From positions 3,068,001-3,132,000 of the forward strand of contig NZ_CP012602.1 of the NCBI RefSeq assembly GCF_001278805.1: 64,000 nt of DNA, read 5' to 3'. Within the stretch, counting starts at the first letter, position 1. Every line of letters begins with the position of its first letter. Shown here in pieces: positions 34,963-44,100 of the stretch. The notes beneath the pieces were generated by a model. It saw only the letters and a program-made list of their open reading frames with translations, was not told the DNA's origin and searched no databases. This DNA comes from Bacillus sp. FJAT-18017 (GTDB taxonomy: Bacteria; Bacillota; Bacilli; Bacillales; Cytobacillaceae). The position numbers and the translations under genes are program-made.

Positions 34963-35973
34963 TTAGTTAATGAACTGAGTATCAATTAACTTGTTAAAAT
35001 CAGGCTTATCTTTCAGGAACTTCAGTTCAACGGAAGAGTCTGCAAACTGCTGGAGTACGTCCTTATTGACGTCATCAGTGAAACGGATATTTGCCCACGC
35101 AGCATCAATTACACTTTTATCTAAATCTTGCTTTGTAATTTCCTTAATGCTGTTAATCGTGATTTCCTTTGATTCTTCAGGATTTTGCTCAATGAATGCA
35201 ATCGCTTCTTCCTGTGCTTTAACTATCTTGGAGATTACATCCTTATTGGAGCTTAGTTCTTTTCCGCTTGTGACAAGGATCGTATTTGGTAACGTTGTTC
35301 CATAAGAAATTTTTGAACTATCAACAATGATTTTTGCCCCAGTGTCCTTTACCAACTGGCTAGCCCAAGGTTCAGGTACCGCCGCAAGATGGACTTTGCC
35401 TGTCTCAAACATACTTGCATATTGCGCAGGGTTACCGGTTACGTGCTTCATCGTACCGCCAATCCTTGCGGAAGTAATCCCATAATCCTGAAGGAATGTT
35501 TCCATTTGAACATCATGTGTACAGCCTACACCAGGTGTAATAAAGGTTTTGCCCGCAAAATCTTCGACAGAATCAATGCCGCTCTGTTTGCTGGCTACAA
35601 TGGCAGTACCGCCAGAGGAGGCGCCAGCAATGATTTTTACATCTGCACCATTTGTGAAATTGTTCATAACCGGACCAGGGCCAACAAGGCCGGCATCAAT
35701 ATCGCCAGTCTTCAAGGCTGTCATGAACGCTCCGCCATCTGGGAATGTCTTGTACTCGACTTCAACCTTTTCCCCTAATTCATTCTCAAAATACCCCTTT
35801 TCCCTGGCAACCATTGCCGGCGCATGGTCGATATTCGGGAAATATCCGATTACAACCTTTTCTGCGTTTTTCGCAGATCCTGACCCTGAATTAGCGCTGT
35901 CAGACCCACATCCCGCTAGAATTCCCATGCCCAGAAGAAGCGACATCCCCATTAATTTTGTCCGTTTTTTCAT
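34963..35973 (-). CDS. ABC transporter substrate-binding lipoprotein (SsuA/TauA/NrtA-like)
   Basis: A 336-residue lipoprotein with lipobox LAGC (Cys22) and a Ser/Gly linker. The mature protein has the pattern of sulfonate/taurine/nitrate binding proteins: VVIGYFPNIDHAPAMVAREK, FPDGGAFMTALKTGDIDAGL, VGPGPVMNNFTNG and VHLAAVPEPWASQLV. Third gene in the ATPase-permease-binding protein order on the minus strand. Its sulfur-gene neighbours favour an alkanesulfonate or taurine type of substrate, but NrtA-like or thiamine-precursor specificity cannot be excluded by eye. Confidence 0.82.
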   Translation of the reverse strand: MKKRTKLMGMSLLLGMGILAGCGSDSANSGSGSAKNAEKVVIGYFPNIDHAPAMVAREKGYFENELGEKVEVEYKTFPDGGAFMTALKTGDIDAGLVGPGPVMNNFTNGADVKIIAGASSGGTAIVASKQSGIDSVEDFAGKTFITPGVGCTHDVQMETFLQDYGITSARIGGTMKHVTGNPAQYASMFETGKVHLAAVPEPWASQLVKDTGAKIIVDSSKISYGTTLPNTILVTSGKELSSNKDVISKIVKAQEEAIAFIEQNPEESKEITINSIKEITKQDLDKSVIDAAWANIRFTDDVNKDVLQQFADSSVELKFLKDKPDFNKLIDTQFIN

Positions 35974-35987
35974 TATTATTCTCCTCC

Positions 35988-36749
35988 TTATTTACTCGTT
36001 TCCAATCCCCAGCGGCGGATAACATTTCGTTCAACACGCTGGAAGAAAAGGATATCTACAATGGTCCCAATGACTCCTATAATAATCATGATCGCGATGA
36101 CCATGCTCATATTTCCAAAATCCGAAGCGTATTTAAGCGTATAACCCAGGCCAGGACCAGTACTCAAGATTTCCCCTGCCATAAGGCCGCGCCAGCCAAA
36201 TGCCCAGCCAAGCCGGATTCCAGTTACAGCATAAGGTATCGAAGCGGGAAGGATTACTTTTAGGAAAAGATCAAAGCCTTTTGACCCCATCGTCTGTGCC
36301 GCCCTAATGTACAAAGGCGGAACATTTTTGATCCCCATCCTCATATTGATGGTAATCACAAGTGTTGCCCCAAGAATGACAATAAAGATTACTGATGTCT
36401 CATTAAGGCCAAACCACATAATGGCAATCGGAAGCCAGACAATGCTTGGCACGCTCTGTAGTGCAAGTACAAGGCTGCCAAGTGTTTCATCTGCTGTTTT
36501 GTTTTTGGCCAGCAAAATTCCAAGAGAAACTCCAAGAATAATAGAGATGACAAGGCCGATAGCCAATCTTCTAAAGCTTGCAGATATATCATATAGAAGG
36601 GTTTTATCCGCAATTCCACCGCTAAGCGCCTTTAGTACATCTGTAGGTGCAGGCATTAGTGCTGGAGAAATATCAAATATCCGTACAGCAGCCTGCCACC
36701 CAGCGATTAATAATGTGAAAAATATTAGTTGTTTAATTGTTCGATGCAT
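35988..36749 (-). CDS. ABC transporter permease (SsuC/TauC-like)
   Basis: A 253-residue inner-membrane permease with five to six helices and the EAA-type loop (AQTMGSKGFDLFLKVILPAS followed by IPYAVTGIRLGWAFGWRGLM), typical for sulfonate/nitrate/taurine importers. ATG at 36749 follows AGAGGA at eight bases; a TTG two codons earlier is possible. The start lies within the end of the ATPase gene (17-base overlap). Confidence 0.85.
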   Translation of the reverse strand: MHRTIKQLIFFTLLIAGWQAAVRIFDISPALMPAPTDVLKALSGGIADKTLLYDISASFRRLAIGLVISIILGVSLGILLAKNKTADETLGSLVLALQSVPSIVWLPIAIMWFGLNETSVIFIVILGATLVITINMRMGIKNVPPLYIRAAQTMGSKGFDLFLKVILPASIPYAVTGIRLGWAFGWRGLMAGEILSTGPGLGYTLKYASDFGNMSMVIAIMIIIGVIGTIVDILFFQRVERNVIRRWGLETSK

Positions 36750-37521
36750 AAGCAAGTTCCTCTTTTACTACTTTCTCTATCTCTGCCTTCAAAAGGACAT
36801 TGATTCTCTCCTCTAGCTGTACCACTGCTTCAGGGTGTGACCTGCGCGGCCTCGGGATATCAACTGTAATATCCTCAAGGATTATTCCCGGCCTTGTTCC
36901 CATCACAACGATCCTGTCTGACAGTTTAATTGATTCAGAGATGCTGTGTGTGACAAAAAGAATCGTTTTCTTCGTTTCAACCCAGATTTTCTCGAGCTCA
37001 TTGTGGAGCCTTGAACGAGTTTGTTCATCAAGGGCACCGAACGGCTCATCCATTAGCAGCACTTTCGGATTCATTGAAAGCGCCCTGGCAATTGAAACCC
37101 TCTGCTGCATTCCGCCTGAAAGCTCATGCGGGGAATGTTTTGTATAATTGCTCAGCTGAACCATATGCAAAAATTGATGCGCAACTTCCCTTGCCTCTTT
37201 CTTGCTCATTTCCTTGCGGAGCGGGAACATGACATTTTCCTCAATTGTCATCCAAGGAAACAAAGCCGCTTCTTGAAAAACCATTCCCCGGTCTTTTCCG
37301 GGTTTTTTTATCGGATTTCCATTCAGCATCACTTCTCCACTAGTCGGTCTTGTTAAACCTGCAACTATGGAAAGCAGAGTCGACTTCCCACAGCCAGAAG
37401 GACCTAGAATCGAAACGAATTCTCCTTCTCTTATAGAAAGATTTATATCTGATAGTACCTTGCTTGTTCCTTTTTGATTGGAAAATTGTTTATTGATATC
37501 GTTTATATTAAGAAACATCAT
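36733..37521 (-). CDS. ABC transporter ATPase (SsuB/TauB-like)
   Basis: A 262-residue ATPase with Walker A GPSGCGKSTLL, Q-loop MVFQEAALFPWMT, signature LSGGMQQRVSIARAL, Walker B KVLLMDEPFGALDEQTR and H-loop FVTHSISESIKL. ATG at 37521 follows GGGTGAC; an in-frame upstream extension has no site. First gene of the operon, transcribed away from the YeiH-family gene with about 230 bases between them. Confidence 0.88.
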   Translation of the reverse strand: MMFLNINDINKQFSNQKGTSKVLSDINLSIREGEFVSILGPSGCGKSTLLSIVAGLTRPTSGEVMLNGNPIKKPGKDRGMVFQEAALFPWMTIEENVMFPLRKEMSKKEAREVAHQFLHMVQLSNYTKHSPHELSGGMQQRVSIARALSMNPKVLLMDEPFGALDEQTRSRLHNELEKIWVETKKTILFVTHSISESIKLSDRIVVMGTRPGIILEDITVDIPRPRRSHPEAVVQLEERINVLLKAEIEKVVKEELAYASNN

Positions 37522-37749
37522 GTCACCCACTAATCCTATAATTCTCATTAATTTAATCGGATTTATCGTTTTTATTATAATCTCAGTTTTATGTATGTCA
37601 ACTAATTTAGTAATCTGTAACAAAAAGGTAAATTATACTGATGTAGTATTTCGGATAATTGTCGAATTTCAGCTGGTCAAGAAAGTTCTACGGTGGTAGG
37701 ATAGGATAGGCATTTGAAAAGAAACATAGGTTAATCGGAGGTCCCTAAC

Positions 37750-38802
37750 TTGAAAAACAGGCATGAAACAATGCAATCGGTTAATACTAGATTTTCATCT
37801 ATAGAAAAAAACATATTTTCCACCTATATTCCAGGAATCATATTGACAGCACTTATTGCACTTTTGGCTCATTTTTTAGGTCAGGCCTTCCCCATTCTTG
37901 GCGGTGCAGTTATTGCTATACTTCTGGGAGTCATCATTAAACAAACGGTTGGTGTACCGTCCTTATTTTCCAAAGGCATAAGCTTTACATTAAAAAAACT
38001 CCTAAAAGCAGCCATAGTCCTGCTTGGTTTTGGTTACAGCTTTACAGAAATTTATAGTCTTGGCCTGAATGCACTCATCATTGTCCTCATAGCTGTTTTT
38101 ATTGGCATCTTCCTGACATACTTCCTGGGCCGCCTGTTTAAACTGGAAGGAAATATACCCCTGCTCATCAGCCTTGGAACCGGAATTTGCGGTGCAACCG
38201 CAATTGCTACTTCAGGGCCGATCATAAAAGCTAAAGAAGAAGAAATCGTCTATGCAGTCAATACGATCTTCGCGTTTAATGTGCTTGCAGTTCTCGTGTA
38301 TCCATTAATCGGACATCTATTGTCCATGACTGATCATGCTTTCGGTGTTTGGGCGGGGATAGCGATCCATGATACATCGTCTGTTGTTGCTGCGGGTTAT
38401 AATTACAGCACCGCTGCCGGTGACACGTCAGTTGTTATTAAGCTCATCCGGACACTCATGCTCGTGCCAACCGCAGTCATATTGTCTGTTATGATTTCTA
38501 TGAAAACAAAAGCTTCGGCGGGCGGGTCAGATAAAGTTAAGATCTCAAAAGTGTTCCCGTATTTTATCCTCGTCTTTGCAGGCGCTGCAGCACTCAACAC
38601 GATCGTTCCATTACCTGATGCAGCTGTGGAGGTAACTTCCACTGTCGCAAAATATATTATCCTGATGGTAATGGCTAGTGTTGGGCTTGGGACTGACATT
38701 GGAAAAATTAAATCCGTCGGCTTACGTCCATTAATAGTTGGCCTGCTTTCATCTATACTAATGGGTGCCGTTACTTTTTTATTGGTTGGTTTGTTTTTTT
38801 AA
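37750..38802 (+). CDS. YeiH/YraQ-type putative sulfate exporter family protein
   Basis: A 350-residue membrane protein with about ten helices. It has the UPF0324/YeiH signatures LLKAAIVLLGFGYSFTEIYS, GTGICGATAIATSGPIIKAK, EEEIVYAVNTIFAFNVLAV and GIAIHDTSSVVAAGYNYS. The family is annotated as putative sulfate exporters, without firm proof. TTG start eight bases after GGAGG. Divergent from the SsuABC-like operon, so a shared sulfur-responsive region may lie in 37522-37749. Confidence 0.82.
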   Translation: MKNRHETMQSVNTRFSSIEKNIFSTYIPGIILTALIALLAHFLGQAFPILGGAVIAILLGVIIKQTVGVPSLFSKGISFTLKKLLKAAIVLLGFGYSFTEIYSLGLNALIIVLIAVFIGIFLTYFLGRLFKLEGNIPLLISLGTGICGATAIATSGPIIKAKEEEIVYAVNTIFAFNVLAVLVYPLIGHLLSMTDHAFGVWAGIAIHDTSSVVAAGYNYSTAAGDTSVVIKLIRTLMLVPTAVILSVMISMKTKASAGGSDKVKISKVFPYFILVFAGAAALNTIVPLPDAAVEVTSTVAKYIILMVMASVGLGTDIGKIKSVGLRPLIVGLLSSILMGAVTFLLVGLFF

Positions 38803-38821
38803 ATATGGTAAAACTATTTAA

Positions 38822-38854
38822 AATGTCCTTGGTATTTCATTCCAAGGACATTTT
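38822..38854 (+). terminator. Terminator of the YeiH-family gene
   Basis: AATGTCCTTGG and CCAAGGACATT form a perfect eleven-pair stem, followed by TTACTTC. Confidence 0.8.
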
Positions 38855-38924
38855 ACTTCTTGGAAAAGAAAATTGTCCTTAGTTTCTGGCTTAATGGCAA
38901 TTTGTGCCTTTGTATTCTGGATAT

Positions 38925-39155
38925 TTTTGCACCGAGTGTTACCAACGACTCTCTTTACACCGTTTTGCTCATAATCTAGCAATGAAATGTTATCAATAGA
39001 GGCTCTTGGAATCGTTTTGCCTTAAATTTTATACTGAAATGTTATCAATGAAGCTTATTGGTATCGTTTTACCTAAAGTCTTGCACTGAAACGTTACCAA
39101 TAGAGTTTTTAAAGATTGCTTTATTCGAAATCCAGCATTGAAATGTTACAACTCC
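38925..39155. repeat. Tandem array C, 52-bp period, about 5 units, diverged arms
   Basis: GTTATC/GTTACC/GTTACA anchors occur at 38938, 38989, 39041, 39093 and 39145, a 51-52-base step. Units share TCAATAGAGGCTCTTGG with arrays A and B, and a following CCTTAAAT-like block. The hairpin arms differ: ACGTTACC on the left and GGTATCGT on the right replace GGTCGTC and GACGACC, and they still nearly pair. Non-coding. Confidence 0.8.
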
Positions 39156-39182
39156 AACATATTGCACTTCTCTTTAAATTAA

Positions 39183-39211
39183 AAAAGAAGCAAGGCTGCT
39201 TGCCCTTGCTC
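39183..39211 (-). terminator. Terminator following the gene remnant
   Basis: AGCAAGGG and CCTTGCT pair on the minus strand, followed by TCTTTTTTTAA. It lies 20 bases behind the stop of the 39231-39413 frame. Confidence 0.75.
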
Positions 39212-39230
39212 CTATATACGCGTATTAAGT

Positions 39231-39413
39231 TTAGCTGCCAAGCTGTACTGCTTTGGTTCCCACAGTTTTATATCCATATAGCCAGTCAACCATCTCGAAT
39301 TCCTTCGCTTCTTTTTTCTCAATCAGCGTATTCCGTAAGAGTATTGAGACAGGGTATGTGGCATAAATGATTTCTCCCTGGTTCGTGCACTTCTTTGTTT
39401 TTTGGTTGTACGA
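39231..39413 (-). pseudogene. C-terminal remnant of an unidentified gene
   Basis: About 60 codons without ATG, GTG or TTG at the 5' side, bounded upstream by TAA (39414-39416). The peptide reads protein-like: CTNQGEIIYATYPVSILLRN, then KEAKEFEMVDWLYGYKTVGT and AVQLGS. The stop is followed by a good terminator. This suggests the end of a former minus-strand gene whose front was lost near the present AGCS terminator. I do not recognise the family. Confidence 0.45.
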
Positions 39414-39425
39414 TTAATAAAGGTT

Positions 39426-39455
39426 AAAGGGCGTCAACCTAAGTCGACGCCCTTT
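39426..39455 (-). terminator. Hairpin after the AGCS gene
   Basis: AAAGGGCGTC and GACGCCCTTT form a ten-pair stem nine bases beyond the stop codon; the T-rich tail is interrupted. Confidence 0.75.
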
Positions 39456-39464
39456 ACTTCCGAT

Positions 39465-40916
39465 TTATGAAATCTTCTCTTCAATCGGATGATATTCTTT
39501 CTCCCAATAATCTGCATTCTTTATTCCTAATGCTTTCGGGTCAAACACGGGATCCAGGCCTTGTTTTTTCTGTCTCTCATAGTCTTTTAATGTAACAATA
39601 GCCGTTTTTGCAAGAATCAGCATTGCGATGAAATTGAGCCAGACCATTATTCCCAAGCCTGCATCTCCAAGTGCCCATGCCACTTCAGCTTCCTTTAAGG
39701 ATCCATAGAACGAAGCAGCCATAATAACAACTTTTAATAAAAGCATGGCCGTTTTTTTATCGCCCCTGATTAAATAGGCAATATTGGTTTCTGCCATGTA
39801 ATAATATGCCATGATCGTTGTAAAAGCGAAAAAGAATAGTGCGATTGCAACAAATCCCGCACCGAAACCGGGCAAAACACTATCTACCGCTGCCTGTGTA
39901 TACTCAGGACCTGCTTTAACACCTTCCAGATTGTTTACAATAAAGGAACCGTCTTCCGCCTGTGTATTGTATGCCCCAGTAAATAAAATCATGAATGCAG
40001 TAGCGGAACAAACTAGCCATGTATCAATGTATACTGAAAATGCCTGAACGAGCCCTTGCTTGGCAGGATGCGAAACCTCTGCCGCCGCGGCTGCGTGGGC
40101 ACCAGTCCCCTGGCCAGCTTCGTTGGAGTAAATCCCCCGCTTTACGCCCCAGGATATGGCCATGCCGATTAAGCCGCCGAATGCAGCGTCCGCACCAAAT
40201 GCACTTCTTAAAATCAGAGCAATGACAGCAGGTACTTCGGTTATATTCATTGCAATTATGATAAATGAGAAAAGTATATATCCTAAGGCCATGAAAGGAA
40301 CAATCAACTGTGCGGTGTGGGCAATCCTTTTTGTTCCGCCAATGATGATAAAGCCCAATAAAAGGACAATTACCCCTCCTGTAATGGCTCTATGGATACC
40401 AAATGCATTTTCCATCCCCAATGCAATGGAATTTGCCTGTACACCTGGCATAAGAACAGCCATCGCCAGCAAAGCTGCCAGAGCAAATAGAATCGCAAAC
40501 CATTTCCAACCAATGCCTTTTTCAATATAATAAGCAGGTCCTCCGCGATATTGCCCATCTTGCTTTTCCTTATAAATTTGGGCAAGGGTGGATTCTATAA
40601 ATGCGCTTGAAGCCCCTATAAATGCGACGGCCCACATCCAGAAAACCGCTCCCGGCCCACCGAACGCAATGGCAGTCGCTACACCTGCAATATTCCCCGT
40701 TCCTACACGTCCGGAAAGAGCAATCGATAATGCCTGAAATGATGAAACTCCTGCCTCCGAGCTTTTCCCCTTAAACATTAGGATAACCATGTCTTTAATG
40801 TGCCTTACCTGAGCAAACCGGGTTAAAATAGAAAATAAAAGTCCTACACCCAGAATTGTGTAAATGACCGGTGTGCTCCACAATATGGCATTTAGCAACT
40901 CGACAAGTTCTTCCAA
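39465..40916 (-). CDS. AGCS-family amino-acid (alanine/glycine):cation symporter
   Basis: A 483-residue membrane protein importing alanine, glycine or glutamine with Na+ or H+. Signatures are LSGRVGTGNIAGVATAIAFG, GGPGAVFWMWAVAFIGASSA, YRGGPAYYIEKGIGWKWFA and GVKRGIYSNEAGQGTGAHAA. The start is chosen as TTG at 40916 after AGGAGGGG, giving LEELVELLNAILWSTPVIYT; the in-frame extension to 41081 is not protein-like for this family. Monocistronic. Adjacent to the extracellular protease region, so uptake of released amino acids is a natural but unproven link. Confidence 0.85.
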   Translation of the reverse strand: MEELVELLNAILWSTPVIYTILGVGLLFSILTRFAQVRHIKDMVILMFKGKSSEAGVSSFQALSIALSGRVGTGNIAGVATAIAFGGPGAVFWMWAVAFIGASSAFIESTLAQIYKEKQDGQYRGGPAYYIEKGIGWKWFAILFALAALLAMAVLMPGVQANSIALGMENAFGIHRAITGGVIVLLLGFIIIGGTKRIAHTAQLIVPFMALGYILFSFIIIAMNITEVPAVIALILRSAFGADAAFGGLIGMAISWGVKRGIYSNEAGQGTGAHAAAAAEVSHPAKQGLVQAFSVYIDTWLVCSATAFMILFTGAYNTQAEDGSFIVNNLEGVKAGPEYTQAAVDSVLPGFGAGFVAIALFFFAFTTIMAYYYMAETNIAYLIRGDKKTAMLLLKVVIMAASFYGSLKEAEVAWALGDAGLGIMVWLNFIAMLILAKTAIVTLKDYERQKKQGLDPVFDPKALGIKNADYWEKEYHPIEEKIS

Positions 40917-41097
40917 AGTACCCCTCCTATTTTCAGAAAATTCTCCATCATTATAAAAGACCATGTTCTTATACACAAATATTAAACAGACGATAGAAAT
41001 TTTCCCAACTTCCACTAGGGGTTCTCTTGGATTAATCTGCTTGCTCCAGATACCAATTAATCTATGAGAAGACGGATCCACTTAGAAAATTTAAAAA

Positions 41098-41128
41098 GGG
41101 AGCCAGGACATATTGCCCCTGGCTCCCC
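41098..41128 (-). terminator. Terminator of the giant subtilase gene
   Basis: GGGAGCCAGG and CCTGGCTCCC form a ten-pair stem, with CTTTTTAAA following on the minus strand. Confidence 0.85.
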
Positions 41129-41157
41129 CCTTCTAGATGAAACTTCCAGCATACAAG

Positions 41158-44100
41158 CTAGCTTGCTTTTTCTTTGCCTTCTGGTTTTCCTATGACCAGG
41201 AGCTCCATTTGGGTTATCGACTCTGCTTTTCCTGCGAAGTTTTCTGCCTCGGCAGTGAGCATATGCTTACCGTTATTGACATTCACTTCAACAGAGAATG
41301 CGCCCTCCTTAGTTGCCTTAGTTTCACCTAGAAGTGTTTTCTTGCCAGATATCTTGCTATAAATTCGGACTGTAGCGCCTGCATCTGCCTTCCCTTTTAC
41401 AACAACTGGTTGTTCGCGAACAGTTTTGCTATCAGACTCCCAAGTTGGAGCTTGAGGCAGCTGCTGCTCGGCTTCCATAGACCAGCGGATTGCATTTGCA
41501 AACAGCTTTTTGCCGTCCTTTGTCCAGCCATAATCAGGACCAATCATATTCGTCACGTTAAAGGATGAAAGGAGCAAATGCATGTGGTCTTTGCTACGGA
41601 AATCATAAGCAATGCCGTCACCCTTTTCTGTGCCATTAACATTCAGCCCGGCCAGCGTCAAACCACTGTAATTTTTGAATGTGGCATATGGACTTTTCTC
41701 AGTATGAATCCTGATCAATCCATTTTCATCAGAAGTAATACCGTTAAATAATGGGTGATCCTCCAGTGCCTCCATGTAAACAGCACCTTCATTGTATCCT
41801 TGCTGATTAGGTTCCGGACTGCCAACTGAACCAGCAAGCAATTGGATTGATCCTTCCTTAACTCCCCAAGTACCAGTAAAGATCAAGCTGACCTTGTGCT
41901 CATCACTTTCCTTTATCAACTGGTCGACCTGTTCCTTCGAACCTGAGTTTGTGTTAACTACAATCACTTTATATTTGTTAACTTGACCGAGAATATCCCA
42001 GTCTCTTTCTGCTGTGAAAATCTCCTGTTTATTTAGGAAGCTGCTTATGTTACCGTTCATATCTCCCAGGACTGCCACTTCAAACGCGTTCACCTCAAGG
42101 TTGAGGGAAACATCCGAGTTACCAATGTCAGCCTCGAACGAAGAAGGGAGATATCCTTCCCTGATAACTTCAAGTGTATATTCACCTGGAAGTAGATTCT
42201 CAAAAACGTACGAACCATCTTCCCTGCTTTGTACCTCGCCTTTGAAGTCAGGCTCGTCCTTCGGTATAAGGGTAATATTTGCCCCAGCTACAGCTTCTCC
42301 AGTTTTCTTGTCGACGACAGTCCCTTTCAGATCCGAGCCTTCAAGTGCCTCGAGTGTAAAATCAACCACCGCGGTATTGCCTGTTTCCTCGATGATCGCC
42401 TTCCTGGTCTGTTCAACATAACCGCGGGCTTGTACCTTCACATCGTATGTTCCGACACCAATTCCAATCCGGTACAATCCGGCGGCATTCGTTGCTGTTT
42501 TAACATCTTTACCCGGAATGGTCACAAGTGCATTGGCAATCGGCTTTCCTGATGCATCGGCCACGGAACCTTTTATTTCTCCTTGGCTGGCAGTCAAGGC
42601 GTAGTCAATTGCATTTACATAAATCTTCGCGGTATTATCCGTCCAGCGGTCAGCCGGGTTGCCATAGCTTCCAATTTGCAATCCTGACAGCAGGATATGG
42701 ACGCTATTCGCGGAACTGAATTTAAAGCCAATTGCTCGGCCGAGATCTCCTTTTACCGGATTTGTCAGGTTTGCAAGCGTTGTGCCGCTGTAATTTTCAT
42801 AATTTGCGTATTGGACGGAACCTTTCGGATTCACCAGGAATGGATACTCCTGTCCTTGCTCGAAGCCCCTGAAAATTGGGTGGTTCTGGTCGATCCGTAT
42901 ATTAACCTCTTTATCCGCATAGCTGCCGGTCACTCTTTGCGGGTCGTTATACGCTTTTGAGAGATCGTAAATTGAACCGAATCCAAACTGGCTGCCGAAT
43001 ATAATACTCGTTTCATTTTCATTAGCCTTTTCGACCATCACTTTAAAATTATCCTTCATTGCACTCGGGATATCGTTGGCAATAATCAGTTTATAATCAC
43101 CAATGTTTTCAATCAATCCAGCAAACTCTGCATACGGGTAAAAATCAACCTCATATCCGTACGATTGAAGGAATGGGACAATCCTTGCCTGATTGATTGG
43201 ATTTGCGAGTACTGCAATCTTTTCAGAAGCAAACATCGATAGATTCAAAACAGAAACTTCCCCTTCAGTTATTACAACTGTATTAAATACTGGTTTGAAC
43301 CCCGATGCACTGATCCTGATTTCATATTCTCCTGCCGGAAGCGTCAGTTCGTAAGTACCATCTTCATTGGTCTTGCCGACAGCTGGTGTTCCCAGTACCT
43401 CAATTGTTGCACCTATGATTGAATCCTTTGTAGTTGCATCGATAACTTTCCCGCTTAGAATGCCGGCATTTTCTGACTGGATGACCAGGTTTTCATTCAG
43501 TACCTGCCCATTTCGCACCGATATCGCAAAGTCCTTATCTTTATGGCCGAATGCGCGAACAGTAACGGTATAGGATCCTTCCTCAAGCGCCGTGAAGAAT
43601 TTGCCTTCCCCATCCGAAGTTATTTTTTTGCCGTTTTCCTTGATGGATACTTCACCTTTGACTGGCAAGCCCTTTTCATTCTCAATCGTCCCATGAAGTT
43701 CACCTGCAAGTGGTGCTTTTTCAGCAAGTGCCCAATCAATCGCATTCATCAAAAGCTTTTCACGGCCCTTATCAAATAACGTTAAATCTCCAGGTTGGAA
43801 TGTGTGGCTGATCGTCAAGTTAGCCAAAAGGATTTCCAGCGATTGGCTGGTCCGGCCTTTATAGGCAATCATTGATCCTTTTTGGCCAGTTATTGTCTGT
43901 TCAAAATCAACAACCGTTTTACCAGAATAGCCGTTAAATCCGTAATAATAACCTGTCTTTCCTGGTATTTCGATAACATCTCCAGCCTTGAAGCCCTTAG
44001 TTAACGGATGCTCCTCTTTGACAATCCCTTTCGAATCAGTCTTATTCGTTCCCTGAATTAATTCCGCCGGATTGCCTTCATATTCCCATAGGAAGCGAAT

